Below are positions 44,596-54,323 of a stretch of DNA of 64,000 nt, piece by piece. The notes beneath the pieces were generated by a model. It was given only the letters and a program-made list of their open reading frames with translations. It ran no database searches and was not told the DNA's origin. The stretch is from Mycolicibacter sp. MU0102 (GTDB lineage: Bacteria; Actinomycetota; Actinomycetes; Mycobacteriales; Mycobacteriaceae). Made by a program: the position numbers and the translations under genes. Numbering within the stretch: the stretch's first letter is position 1; the number at the start of each line of letters is the position of its first letter. The stretch is from positions 682,001-746,000 of the forward strand of contig NZ_OY726398.1 in NCBI RefSeq assembly GCF_963378105.1, in the 5' to 3' direction.

Positions 44596-45486
44596 CTAGG
44601 GCGCTTGCTTGGTGTAGGTCACCAGGCTGACGTCCAGCGCTTCATCGGCGAAGTAGTACTCGCAGCCGCGCAGGTACTTCATGTAGCGCTCGTAGACCTC
44701 TTCGGACTGGATGGCGACCGCTTCGGCGTGGTTGGCCTCCAGTGCGTCGCCCCAGATCCTGAGCGTTTTGATGTAGTGCGGCCGCAGCGAAAGCGCTTCG
44801 GGCACAGTGAAACCCGCCTTTTCGCCGTGTTCCACCATCATCTGGGTGGTGGGCAGCCGTCCGCCCGGGAAGATCTCCGTCAGCATGAACTTGATGAACC
44901 GCGCGGTCTCGAACGTCAGCTTCTTGCCGCGCGCGTTGAGCTCGTAGGGGTGGAAGCCCACGCTGCTCTGGATCGTCATCCGGCCGTCGTCCGGCATGAT
45001 GTCGTAGCAGTTCTTGAAGAAGCTGTCGTAGTTCTCGAAACCGAAGTGCTCGAACGCCTCGATCGAGACGATCCGGTCCACCGGCTCGTCGAACTGTTCC
45101 CACCCCTTCAGCAGGACCCGACGTGACCGGTCGGTGTCGATGGCGTCCAGCAGGCTCTGCGAGTAGGCGTGCTGATTCTTCGACAGGGTCAGGCCGATGA
45201 CGTTGACGTCGTACTTCTCTACGGCGCGCTGCATGGTCGCACCCCAGCCGCAACCGATGTCGAGCAGCGTCATCCCCGGGCGCAGGTCCAGCTTGTCCAG
45301 GTTCAGGTCGAGCTTGGCCAGTTGGGCTTCTTCCAAGCTGGCGTCCGCCGGCTCGAAGTACGCACAGCTGTACATGCGGGTCGGGTCCTGGAACAGCGCG
45401 AAGAAGTCATCGGATAGGTCGTAGTGGGCCTGGATGTTCTCAAATTTCGGGCGCATGTCCGCGGTCGGAGTCGATTTGTCCACCAT
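44596..45486 (-). CDS. mmaA4: Mycolic acid methyltransferase, MmaA4-type
   Basis: 296 residues. SAM-dependent class I fold with LLDIGCGWGATMQRAVEKYDV as the SAM-binding loop, YSCAYFE near the N-terminus, SIEAFEHFG (active-site Glu), HYIKTL, and YLRGCEYYF (bicarbonate-site Cys). It strongly resembles mycobacterial MmaA4, which adds a methyl and hydroxyl group to meromycolates, the entry to keto- and methoxymycolates. Convergent with rplA. Confidence 0.85.
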   Translation of the reverse strand: MVDKSTPTADMRPKFENIQAHYDLSDDFFALFQDPTRMYSCAYFEPADASLEEAQLAKLDLNLDKLDLRPGMTLLDIGCGWGATMQRAVEKYDVNVIGLTLSKNQHAYSQSLLDAIDTDRSRRVLLKGWEQFDEPVDRIVSIEAFEHFGFENYDSFFKNCYDIMPDDGRMTIQSSVGFHPYELNARGKKLTFETARFIKFMLTEIFPGGRLPTTQMMVEHGEKAGFTVPEALSLRPHYIKTLRIWGDALEANHAEAVAIQSEEVYERYMKYLRGCEYYFADEALDVSLVTYTKQAP

Positions 45487-45637
45487 CTGTGACTGATTGC
45501 CTTCCTGATGAAACCCGCTGTGACCGGCCGTGATAGCCGTTCTGTAGTTCCGTGCCGGTCAACTGTTGCAGCTTAGCGGGTCGAGGGTGAATCGGTTGAT
45601 GTGAAATGTGGCCAAGCCTCGCGGCAGGCCGATCCGA

Positions 45638-46501
45638 CTATTTCTGCAGGGTGTACTGGTGGACGCTGGTGTTTCCGTTGCGGAACAGCGCCACGCAGCC
45701 GTTGAGGTACTTGTCGAAGCGGTCGTAGGCCTCCTGGCCCTGCACCTCGATCGCCCGCTCCTTGTTGGCCGCCAACATCGCCGCCCAGTCCTCCAGGGTG
45801 CGTGCGTAGTGCGGCCCGATTTCGTCGTCGCGGGTAACAGAGAAACCGGCGTCGGCGGCGTACTTGCGCGGCAACCACGCCGACGGAAGCTGCCCGCCGG
45901 GGAAGATCTCCCTCATGATGAACAGCGTGAACTTGGCCAGCGACATGGTCATCGGAATGCCCTTGGCCTGCGCCTCGTCCTGACCGCTGATCGCGGTGAT
46001 GGTGTGCAGCAGCATCCGACCGTCGTCGGGCAGCGCGTTGTAGGTGATGTCGAAGAAGGCCGGCCAGCGGTCACGGCCGAAGTGCTCGAACGCGCCGATC
46101 GACACGATCCGGTCCACCTTGTCAGTGAACTCCTCCCAGCCCTGCAGGCGCACCTCCACGTTGCGGTTGGTGTCCACCTTGGCCAGCTTGTCGATGGCGT
46201 ACTGGCGCTGCTCGCCACTGAGGGTGAGCCCGATGACGTTGACGTCGTACTTCTCCAACGCGTGCTGCATGCAGGCCCCCCAACCGCAGCCGATGTCGAG
46301 AAGGGTCATGCCGGGCTCCAGGCCCAGTTTGCCCAGCGCCAGGTCGAACTTGGCGATCTGGGCCTCGTCGCAGGTGGTGTCCTTGTTGGGGTAGAACCCG
46401 CAGGTGTAGCCCATCGTCGGACCTAGGAACAGCTCGTAGAACTCATTAGAGATGTCGTAGATCGACTGCAGTTCCTCGTACTTCGGTTCCAGCTTGGGCA
46501 T
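45638..46501 (-). CDS. Mycolic acid cyclopropane/methyltransferase family protein
   Basis: 287 residues. LLDIGCGWGACMQHALEKYDV (SAM loop), SIGAFEHFGRDRWPAFF (active-site Glu), HYARTLEDWAAML, and LNGCVALF (conserved Cys). The family's usual YxCAYFE segment is altered to YTCGFYPNKDTTCDEAQ. Closest in feel to CmaA/UmaA/MmaA1 paralogues, but I cannot assign one. It acts on double bonds of meromycolate chains. 151 bases upstream of mmaA4, same strand. Confidence 0.82.
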   Translation of the reverse strand: MPKLEPKYEELQSIYDISNEFYELFLGPTMGYTCGFYPNKDTTCDEAQIAKFDLALGKLGLEPGMTLLDIGCGWGACMQHALEKYDVNVIGLTLSGEQRQYAIDKLAKVDTNRNVEVRLQGWEEFTDKVDRIVSIGAFEHFGRDRWPAFFDITYNALPDDGRMLLHTITAISGQDEAQAKGIPMTMSLAKFTLFIMREIFPGGQLPSAWLPRKYAADAGFSVTRDDEIGPHYARTLEDWAAMLAANKERAIEVQGQEAYDRFDKYLNGCVALFRNGNTSVHQYTLQK

Positions 46502-46603
46502 GGCTCAGTTCACTCGCGATCTTCTAAATGAGGGGAGGGTGTGCATAGACTACCGTTGCCGGTCTGTCATGGGCACTTCGGTGTGGTCTTGGACACCTCG
46601 ACG

Positions 46604-47518
46604 CTACTCGGCAGTAGCAAATGTCGTGGTCAGCTCGCTGATCACCGGATCCCACAGCTCTTCGGGCAGGTCGTGGCCCATGCCCTCGAACAGCACCAGC
46701 CGGGCGCGGTCGATGGCGTCGGCGACGGCCCGTCCTCCCGAGGGGCGCATCAGCTTGTCGGCCAGGCCGTGGATGACCACAGTCGGCGCGGTGATCAGTC
46801 GGTCATAGGCGGCCAGGCTGCCGCTGGCCAGGATGGCGCCGAACTGCCGGGCGATGCCCCAGGGGTAGTAGCTGCGCTCGTAGGCCTCGATGATGTTGGC
46901 CCGAAGTTGGTCCTCCGGTGCCGGGTAGCGCGGACTGCCGATGATCCGGCTGGCCCGCACCGCGTTGTCGATGATCACGTCGCGGGGGGAGTCCGGTGAC
47001 GGACCGGTCAGCAGCGCCATCAGCGCGCGCGGCGCCGGCGGGGGAAGGAAACGCCGGTTGTTGCTGGAGAAGATGACGGCCAGCGAACGGGTCCGGGGCG
47101 CGAACCGTGCGGCGAACACCTGCGCGATCATGCCGCCCATGGATGCGCCTACGACGTGCGCTTGCTCGATTCCCAGGTGATCTAGCAGGGCGGCGGCGTC
47201 GTCGGCCATGTCTTCGAGGGTGTAGACGGCCGGGCTGGGCTTGCCCAGCCAGAATCGCGCCATCCGCGGGACCAGCGCGCCACGGGCATGTTCGCGACCC
47301 AGCTTGCTGGACAAGCCGACGTCGCGGTTGTCGTAGCGGATCACGCGCAGGCCCTGGGCGACCAGCTTCTCGCAGAACCCGGTGCGCCACAGCAGCAGCT
47401 GGGCGCCCAGTCCCATCACCAGCAGCACTGGCGGATCCTCGGGGCTTCCCAGGTCTTCGTAGAAGATCTCCAGATCGCCCGAGCGGGCGGTGCCGCTGCG
47501 CATCTCCACCAAGGTCAT
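46604..47518 (-). CDS. lipG: Alpha/beta hydrolase (LipG-like)
   Basis: 304 residues from ATG 47518. Alpha/beta hydrolase core with PPVLLVMGLGAQLLLW (oxyanion HG-like loop), nucleophile elbow VVGASMGGMIAQ (Ser in GASMGG), and late VIHGLADKLMRP and GHDLPEEL for the Asp and His. Matches Rv0646c (lipG), a lipase/thioesterase next to the mmaA cluster. Start overlaps the stop of the ABC1 kinase gene (ATGA). Confidence 0.88.
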   Translation of the reverse strand: MTLVEMRSGTARSGDLEIFYEDLGSPEDPPVLLVMGLGAQLLLWRTGFCEKLVAQGLRVIRYDNRDVGLSSKLGREHARGALVPRMARFWLGKPSPAVYTLEDMADDAAALLDHLGIEQAHVVGASMGGMIAQVFAARFAPRTRSLAVIFSSNNRRFLPPPAPRALMALLTGPSPDSPRDVIIDNAVRASRIIGSPRYPAPEDQLRANIIEAYERSYYPWGIARQFGAILASGSLAAYDRLITAPTVVIHGLADKLMRPSGGRAVADAIDRARLVLFEGMGHDLPEELWDPVISELTTTFATAE

Positions 47519-48873
47519 ACTCCCGGGTCGTCGTCGTTGGTGTCTTTGTGCTCGCGGCTGACGTCGACCATGAAGTTGGCGAAGTAGCCGGTCAGCTGCG
47601 GGTCGGACATCATCTGCCAGCGCGGCGCCAGCAGTTTCATGTAGCGCTCCACGTAGAGGAACTGCTTGCCGATGAGCACCAGCTCGCGGGGCAGCTTGAC
47701 GTCGTAGGCATCGGCCAGCGCTCCGAGCTGCTTGCCGATGTCGGCGTAGGACATGTCGCCCAGCGACTTCATCGTCAGCGGGGTCGCGAACGCCTCGAGA
47801 TCCTTGGCGGCCTGGCCCTCGGGTTTGACGGTGCCCACCGCACCCATCAGCACCACGATCTTGCCGGCCGCGGCGTGGTCCTTCTTGACCAGCAGCGCGT
47901 AGACCAGCTCGCGCAGCAGCCACCGGGTGCGCGGGTCGATGCGGCCCATGATCCCGAAGTCCAGGAACACCACCCGGCCCTCGTCGTCCACCAGCAGATT
48001 GCCGGCGTGCAGGTCGCCGTGGAACAACCCGTGCCGCAGCCCGCCCTCGAAGGTGGAGAACAGCAGCGCTTTGACCAGTTCCACGCCGTCGAAGCCGGCT
48101 TTGCGGATGGCGGGGGCGTCATCGATGCGGATGCCCGCCACACGCTCCATCGTCAGCACCCGTTCGCTGGTGAAGTCCCAGTGCACGTCGGGCACCTTGA
48201 TGTTCTTGCCCAGCGGGGAAGCATGCAGGTGCGACACCCAGGTCTGCATCGACTGGCCCTCGATACGGAAGTCCAGTTCCTCGGCGAGGTTGTCGGCGAA
48301 GTCGGCGACCACATCGCCGGCCGACAGTCGCCGACCCAGCTTGGCCAGCTCCACCAGCTGGGCGAAGCGTTTGAGGATCTGCAGGTCGGCCGCGACCCGT
48401 CGGCGGATGCCGGGCCGCTGGATCTTAACCACGACCTCCTCGCCGCTGTGCAGGGTGGCGAAGTGCACCTGGGCGATCGAGGCCGACGCGATCGGGGTCT
48501 CGTCGAACTTGGCGAACAGCTCCTGCGGCTGCGCGCCCAATTCCTCGACAAATAGGGCATGTATCTCGGCCGGGTCGGCCGGCGGCACGGAGTCGAGTAG
48601 TCCGCGGAACTCCCGCGACAGCGGTTCACCGAACGCGCCGGGGCTCGAGGCGATGATCTGGCCGAACTTGACATAGGTGGGTCCCAGGTCGGCGAACGTC
48701 TGCGGCAGCTCGCGGATCACCTTCTGCTGGATCGGCCCGGGCCCGAGCAACCGGGTGAAGACTCGGGCGGCCGCGCGGGTGAGCTGCCAGCCCGTTGCGC
48801 CGATGCGGGCCGCCTCAACCGGCAACGGCACCCGGTCCAGCTGGGCCACCTGGCGGGGTGGGGTCGAACTCAT
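47515..48873 (-). CDS. ABC1/AarF (UbiB-like) atypical kinase family protein
   Basis: 452 residues from ATG 48873. UbiB-family motifs: the KxGQ signature (YVKFGQIIASSPGAF), an A-rich nucleotide loop (PIASASIAQVHFA), the VVKIQRPG lysine, and LFHGDLHAGNLLVDDEGRVVFLDFG as catalytic loop and DFG. It matches Rv0647c. Family members bind ATP and influence isoprenoid/quinone or lipid metabolism; the mycobacterial substrate is unknown. Two-gene unit with lipG. Confidence 0.9.
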   Translation of the reverse strand: MSSTPPRQVAQLDRVPLPVEAARIGATGWQLTRAAARVFTRLLGPGPIQQKVIRELPQTFADLGPTYVKFGQIIASSPGAFGEPLSREFRGLLDSVPPADPAEIHALFVEELGAQPQELFAKFDETPIASASIAQVHFATLHSGEEVVVKIQRPGIRRRVAADLQILKRFAQLVELAKLGRRLSAGDVVADFADNLAEELDFRIEGQSMQTWVSHLHASPLGKNIKVPDVHWDFTSERVLTMERVAGIRIDDAPAIRKAGFDGVELVKALLFSTFEGGLRHGLFHGDLHAGNLLVDDEGRVVFLDFGIMGRIDPRTRWLLRELVYALLVKKDHAAAGKIVVLMGAVGTVKPEGQAAKDLEAFATPLTMKSLGDMSYADIGKQLGALADAYDVKLPRELVLIGKQFLYVERYMKLLAPRWQMMSDPQLTGYFANFMVDVSREHKDTNDDDPGV

Positions 48874-48923
48874 TGCTGCAGTCTGCCAAATCACCGGCGG
48901 AAGTTCTCCGCCAGCGCACCGCC

Positions 48924-49526
48924 TTAGGCCGTGGCGCCCGGTTGCCAGGGGGTCAGCCATGCGGTCGGTTCGGCGCCCTCGAACGCCGCGATCAGTTCGT
49001 ACATGGTGGCGCCATCAATGCTTTCCCGCATGATGTCGGCGTGCCCGGCATGCCGGGCGAGCTCGTTGATCAGGTGATGAAACACCCAGCGCACCGTCCA
49101 CGCGTCGACGTCGGTGGGGAACCACGGTGCGTCGCGCGGCACCGGCACCGCGGCGTCGAGGTCTGCGGACTCCAACAGGCGTAGCGTCTCGGCGTTCTGC
49201 GCCGCGAACGCCTCCAACGCCCCGGCCAGGGTTTCGTCCTGGCGCAGCAGGTACTGGTCCTGATATTCGCGGGCCCTCTCCTCGCCCGGGCGGCTGTCCG
49301 CGGGCGGCGCGGCCGGGGCGGCGGCGACCCGGGACATCCAGGTGTGTTGCATCCCGGTGGCATGTTTGATCAACGCGCCGATCGACAAGGCGCTGGCCGT
49401 CGGGGTGGCCCGGGCCTGCTCATCGGTCAGGCCGTAAGCCACCGCGAAGTAGGCGCTTTGGTGGTAGGCCACAAATTCGCGCAGCGCGTGCCGTTCGTCG
49501 GTCACCGGCGGGGCAAGTCCGGGCAT
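48924..49526 (-). CDS. DinB family protein (1)
   Basis: 200 residues from ATG 49526. DinB/YfiT-like four-helix bundle with His positions for a metal: LREFVAYHQSAYFAVAYGLT, IGALIKHATGMQHTWMSRV, and VRWVFHHLINELARHAGHADIMRE (late His pair). Related to thiol-dependent transferases and detoxifiers. Two bases downstream of a second DinB gene. Absent from the equivalent locus in M. tuberculosis. Confidence 0.8.
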   Translation of the reverse strand: MPGLAPPVTDERHALREFVAYHQSAYFAVAYGLTDEQARATPTASALSIGALIKHATGMQHTWMSRVAAAPAAPPADSRPGEERAREYQDQYLLRQDETLAGALEAFAAQNAETLRLLESADLDAAVPVPRDAPWFPTDVDAWTVRWVFHHLINELARHAGHADIMRESIDGATMYELIAAFEGAEPTAWLTPWQPGATA

Positions 49527-49528
49527 GG

Positions 49529-50053
49529 TCAGTCCTTTCGATCCGGCCGGTGCGCGTACAGATCGCGCAGGCAGGCGATTTCGGCTCCGTGATGGATGGC
49601 TTCGCGGTGGATGTGCAAGACCAGCTCCGCCATGGTGCGGTCGGCCCACGGCCCCTCCGCCGCGCCGACGGGCCGAGCCAATGCGGATTCATCGAGGCCA
49701 CGCACCCCGGCGATCCAGCCTGCGTAGGCGTCATCGAGCTGGCGCAGCGCGGTGGCGACGTCGAGGGCGTACGGCCAGCTCTGGTAATCGGCCGGCGGCC
49801 CGCCGAAGTGGTGGTGGTTGCGCACCGCGAACACGCCGACGATCACGTGCGCCATCCGCCAGGCGATGGTGGTGAACGGCGCCGGCTCGGGCGCCGGGAA
49901 GGCAAAGTCGATGCCGTCGGGGCGTACCGACCAGCAGCCGGCCACCGGCTCCCACCGGTACTCGTCGTCGGTGAGGCCGTCCAGCCGCGAGCGCAGCTGG
50001 TTTGTCCAGTGCCAGTCGAGCTGATCGGCCAGCAAGTCACTCCAGGCGGGCAT
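49529..50053 (-). CDS. DinB family protein (2)
   Basis: 174 residues from ATG 50053; a longer frame from 50158 would overlap the divergent mannosidase start and is less likely. DinB pattern with WHWTNQLRSRLDGLTDDEY, TTIAWRMAHVIVGVFAVRNH (His), and LVLHIHREAIHHGAEIACLRDLY (His pair). Function probably metal/thiol-dependent; substrate unknown. Translated just ahead of DinB (1), a tandem pair that probably arose by duplication and diverged. Confidence 0.8.
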   Translation of the reverse strand: MPAWSDLLADQLDWHWTNQLRSRLDGLTDDEYRWEPVAGCWSVRPDGIDFAFPAPEPAPFTTIAWRMAHVIVGVFAVRNHHHFGGPPADYQSWPYALDVATALRQLDDAYAGWIAGVRGLDESALARPVGAAEGPWADRTMAELVLHIHREAIHHGAEIACLRDLYAHRPDRKD

Positions 50054-50156
50054 GACCCGAGCCTGCCAGCCCCGTCCGACATCGGCCACGCACACCGAAA
50101 TATGGCCGGTCACCGAAAGGCTCCGCTCGGCGGGCGCGCATCCGTAGGTTTGTGTC

Positions 50157-53100
50157 ATGCGGATCCTCGACGTCGAATCGACCGAGAAGTTCGTGGGGCC
50201 GGCCGACTCGCCCGCGCAGCTGGTCCGGGTCGACTATCGCGACGCCGACGTGGCGACCCCGCTGCGTATCGACGGTGACGGACTGGCCGGGGAGGCCATT
50301 GCCGAGCCCGGAAGCGGTGTCGTCGAGGTGCCGGTGATCGTCGACAACCCGGTGCCGGGGCAGCAGCGGGCCGCCCAGGTCAACGGCAACCGTTTCACGT
50401 TCACCGTGGCCGAACCCGGCTGGACCATGTTCATGATCGGCCACTTCCACTACGACCCGGTGTGGTGGAACACCCAGGCCAACTACACCAGCGTGTGGAC
50501 CGAGAACCCGCTTGGCGCGTGCCGGCAGACCAACGGCTTCGATCTGGTACGCGGGCACCTGGACTGGGCCCGCGACAACCCCGAGTACAAGTTCGTGCTG
50601 GCCGAAGTCGACTACCTCAAGCCGTATTGGGACACCCACCCGCAGGACCGGGCCGAGCTCCGCCGGCTGATCGCGCAAGGCCGGGTCGAGGTGATGGGCG
50701 GCACCTACAACGAACCGTCGACCAACCTCACCGACGCCGAGACCACGATCCGCAACCTGGTGGCCGGGATCGGCTTTCAGCGCGACATCATGGGCGCCGC
50801 ACCGGCGACGGCCTGGCAGCTCGACGTGTTCGGCCACGATCCGCAATTCCCCGGGCTGGTCGCCGACGCCGGACTGTCCTCCAGCGCCTGGGCGCGCGGG
50901 CCGTTTCATCAATGGGGTCCGATGGCCGATCGGGGCGATCCGCGCCGCATGCAGTTCGCATCCGAGTTCGAATGGATTGCGCCGTCCGGGCGCGGCCTGC
51001 TGACCCACTACATGCCCGCGCACTACGCGGCCGGCTGGTGGATGGACGCGAATACGACCCTGGCCGCCGCCGAGGACGACGTCTACCGCTTGTTCACCGA
51101 GATGAAGAAGGTCGCCGCCACCCGCAACGTGCTGCTGCCGGTGGGCACCGACTTCACCCCGCCGAACCGCTGGATCACCAAGATCCACCGGGACTGGAAC
51201 GCCCGCTACACCTGGCCGAAGTTCGTCTGCGCCGTGCCGAGCGAGTTCTTCGCCGCGGTACGCGCCGAACTGGACCAACGCGGTGTGCACGCGTCCCCGC
51301 AGACCCGGGACATGAACCCGATCTACACCGGCTGCCACGTCTCCTATATCGACACCAAGCAAGCCAATCGGGCCGCCGAGCAGGCGGTCCTGGGCGCCGA
51401 GCGCTACGCGGTGTTCGCCGCGGCGCTGACCGGCGTGGACTACCCGGAGGCGGCACTGGCCAAGGCCTGGGCGCAACTGTCCTACGGCGCCCACCACGAC
51501 GCCATCACCGGCTCGGAAGCCGACCAGGTCTACCTGGACCTGCTGACCGGCTGGCGCGACGCCTGGCAACTGGGCGCCGACGCCCGCGACAGCGCACTGA
51601 CGGTGCTGTCTGCTCTGGCCGATACCGGCCAAGGCGACAGTGCAGTGGTGTGGAATCCGGTGGCCCGCGACCGCACCGACATCGTCACCGTGCACCTAGA
51701 GACACCGCTGTCGGGCGGGGCGCGCGTGGTTGCTCCCGACGGCACCGAACTGCCTACCCACGTCGAGCACGGCGGCAGCACCGTCAGCTGGCTGGCCCGC
51801 GGCGTGCCGTCGCTGGGTTGGCAGGCCTACCGGCTCATGCCCACCGCGGACGCCGACGGCTGGCACCCGGTGGCCCGCACCCGCATCAGCAACGAGCACC
51901 ACCAGCTGACCGCGGATCCGGATCGCGGCGGCGGGATCACCTCGTGGCGCCACCAAGGCCGCGAAATGATCATCGACGGAGGCTTGGGCAACCAGCTCGC
52001 CGTCTACGACGAATACCCACGGCACCCGCAATCCGGGGAAGGCCCGTGGCACCTGGTGCCCAGCGGCAACCTGTTCACCTCCGCGGTCGCACGTGACGTG
52101 ACGGTGCAGGCCTACCGCGGGCCGTTGGGGGAGCGGCTGGTGGTGTCCGGACGGATCCGCAACGTGCTGGCCTACACCCAGACCCTGACGCTGTGGCACG
52201 GCGTCGACCGGGTGGACTGCTCAACCACCATCGATGAGTTCGCCGGCGCCGACCACTTGCTGCGGCTGCGCTGGCCCTGTCCGGTGCCCGGCGCCCTGCC
52301 GGTCGCCGAGGTGGCCGACGCCGTCATCGGCCGCGGCTTCGGCCTGCTGCACGAGCCCAGCGGACGCTCGGTGGACACCGCGCAGCATCCGCGGACCCTC
52401 GACACCCCCGCCCACCGCTGGTTCGGGCTGTCGGCCACCGCGCGGATCAGCGTCGGCGACGGCAGCAGGGCGGTCGCGGTGGCGGAGATAGTCACCGCGG
52501 GCACGCCGGCGCGGGAGCTGATGGTCGCCCTGGTGCGTGCCGGGGTCACCGCCACCTGTTCGGACGCCGACGGACCCCGCTACGGCAACCTCGACGTCGA
52601 CTCCAACCTGCCCGACACCCGTATCGCGCTGGGCGGGCCGGACCGCAACGCCTTCACCCGGGCTGTGCTGGACGCCGCCGATCCGGCCTACACCGCCGAG
52701 CTGCGACGCCAGCTCGATCGCCACGGCCGGGCCCGGGTGTGGGTGCCGGCGGCCAAACCCCTCACCGAGGTCTGGCTTCCCGGGGCGGACCTCACCGGCC
52801 CGCGTGCCCTGCCGGTGCTGGTGATCGCCGGCCGCGACGACGACAGTTTGGTGGCCGAGATCGCCGGGGTGGCCGACGACCTGGCCGACGCCGAGATCGT
52901 GGTGGACCAGGACGCCCGCGCCGAGATGGAGCCCTTCGAGGCGCGCACCGTCGCACTGATCAACCGTGGCGTGCCCAGTTTCGCGGTGGACTCCGCGGGC
53001 ACGTTGCACACCGCCCTGCTGCGATCGTGCACCAGCTGGCCGTCGGCGGCCTGGGAAGACGACCCGCGCCGCGCCGCGCCCGACGGCAGCGCCTTTCAAC

Positions 53101-54323
53101 TGCAGCACTGGACGCACACCTTCGACTACGCGCTGGTGGCCGGCGACGGCGACTGGCGGCAGGCGGCAATCCCCGAGCGCAGTGCCGAGTTCGCAGACCC
53201 GTTGCAGGCCGTGGCGGTGACCGGGGGCCACGGCCGGCTCCCGGCGAGCGGCTCGCTGCTGCGTATCGATCCCGCCGACGGGGTGGGTCTGGGGGCACTC
53301 AAGGCGGCCGGCAACCCGATGGCGCGCGGCAGCGTGCAGCCCGTCGACCCCAACACCGTCACGCTGCGTTTGGTCGAGACCCGCGGCGCCGACGCCGCTG
53401 TCACGCTGCGCAGCGACCTGGGCCCGGTGACCGTGTTGGGGCGGGCCGACCTGCTGGAGCAGCCGCGCGAGCACCCCGCGCCGGACCGGCTGCACGGCTA
53501 CGAGATCGCCACCGTCACCGCTCGCCTCGATGTCGAAAACGTGGGCGCCGCTGGGTCTTTGGGGCCCGAATCCGAGGCAGCCCAACCGCTCTACGCCCGC
53601 TATTGGCTGCACAACCGCGGGCCGGCCCCGCTGGGCGCCCTGCCGGTCACCCCGGCGCTGCACCCGCACCGGGTCGACGCGGACGCGGGCGCACCGCTGA
53701 ACCTGGACCTGACGGTGGCCAGCGACTGCGTCGACGCGACCCTGTCCGGTGCGGTGACGTGGCAGTGCCCGGCCGGCTGGGCGGTCACGCCGGCCGAACA
53801 ATCAGTGCAGCTGGCGGCCGGGGAGCACACGCTCATCCCAGTGCGGGTGACGGTCCCCGCCGACGCTGATCCGGGGCTCTATCCGCTGCGCGCTCGACTG
53901 GACCTGTCCGGCGACGTGCCGCGGGCTTGGCGCCAGCCGGTCGAAGACGTGGCGGTGGTGCGCGTCGGCGATCCGGGTCCCGACCGGCTGCTGTATGTGG
54001 ACGACCCGTCCGCCATTGAAGTCACCGCCGGACGCTCTGCCCGGCTGAGCGTCCTGGTCGGCACCGACGCACACGCCGACCTGGCGGTCGAGGCCCACCT
54101 GATCAGCCCCTGGGGCACCTGGGAATGGGCCGGGCCGGCGGCGCGGGGTGCGGTGGTGCCGGCTCGTGGCCAGGTGGAGCTGAGCTTCGACATCGCCCCG
54201 CCGGTGTGGGCGACACCAGGCACCTGGTGGGCGCTGGTTCGGGTGGGCGGAGCGGGTGCGCTGGCCTATTCGACCGCGGTGCGACTGGCGGTGCTGGCGC
54301 CCGTCACGGTGGGTGTCGACTGA
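50157..54323 (+). CDS. Alpha-mannosidase, glycoside hydrolase family 38
   Basis: 1388 residues. GH38 catalytic domain: zinc-site HFHYDPVWW near 93-101, WQLDVFGHDPQFPGL near 221-235 with the nucleophile Asp, SYGAHHDAITGS (late zinc/His region). A long C-terminal beta-sandwich region ends in Ig-like sequence (VARLSVLVGT type) typical of galactose-mutarotase and accessory modules. Corresponds to Rv0648, but is longer. No signal peptide, so probably cytoplasmic; it should hydrolyse alpha-mannosides. Its stop overlaps the ROK kinase start by one base. Confidence 0.9.
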   Translation: MRILDVESTEKFVGPADSPAQLVRVDYRDADVATPLRIDGDGLAGEAIAEPGSGVVEVPVIVDNPVPGQQRAAQVNGNRFTFTVAEPGWTMFMIGHFHYDPVWWNTQANYTSVWTENPLGACRQTNGFDLVRGHLDWARDNPEYKFVLAEVDYLKPYWDTHPQDRAELRRLIAQGRVEVMGGTYNEPSTNLTDAETTIRNLVAGIGFQRDIMGAAPATAWQLDVFGHDPQFPGLVADAGLSSSAWARGPFHQWGPMADRGDPRRMQFASEFEWIAPSGRGLLTHYMPAHYAAGWWMDANTTLAAAEDDVYRLFTEMKKVAATRNVLLPVGTDFTPPNRWITKIHRDWNARYTWPKFVCAVPSEFFAAVRAELDQRGVHASPQTRDMNPIYTGCHVSYIDTKQANRAAEQAVLGAERYAVFAAALTGVDYPEAALAKAWAQLSYGAHHDAITGSEADQVYLDLLTGWRDAWQLGADARDSALTVLSALADTGQGDSAVVWNPVARDRTDIVTVHLETPLSGGARVVAPDGTELPTHVEHGGSTVSWLARGVPSLGWQAYRLMPTADADGWHPVARTRISNEHHQLTADPDRGGGITSWRHQGREMIIDGGLGNQLAVYDEYPRHPQSGEGPWHLVPSGNLFTSAVARDVTVQAYRGPLGERLVVSGRIRNVLAYTQTLTLWHGVDRVDCSTTIDEFAGADHLLRLRWPCPVPGALPVAEVADAVIGRGFGLLHEPSGRSVDTAQHPRTLDTPAHRWFGLSATARISVGDGSRAVAVAEIVTAGTPARELMVALVRAGVTATCSDADGPRYGNLDVDSNLPDTRIALGGPDRNAFTRAVLDAADPAYTAELRRQLDRHGRARVWVPAAKPLTEVWLPGADLTGPRALPVLVIAGRDDDSLVAEIAGVADDLADAEIVVDQDARAEMEPFEARTVALINRGVPSFAVDSAGTLHTALLRSCTSWPSAAWEDDPRRAAPDGSAFQLQHWTHTFDYALVAGDGDWRQAAIPERSAEFADPLQAVAVTGGHGRLPASGSLLRIDPADGVGLGALKAAGNPMARGSVQPVDPNTVTLRLVETRGADAAVTLRSDLGPVTVLGRADLLEQPREHPAPDRLHGYEIATVTARLDVENVGAAGSLGPESEAAQPLYARYWLHNRGPAPLGALPVTPALHPHRVDADAGAPLNLDLTVASDCVDATLSGAVTWQCPAGWAVTPAEQSVQLAAGEHTLIPVRVTVPADADPGLYPLRARLDLSGDVPRAWRQPVEDVAVVRVGDPGPDRLLYVDDPSAIEVTAGRSARLSVLVGTDAHADLAVEAHLISPWGTWEWAGPAARGAVVPARGQVELSFDIAPPVWATPGTWWALVRVGGAGALAYSTAVRLAVLAPVTVGVD

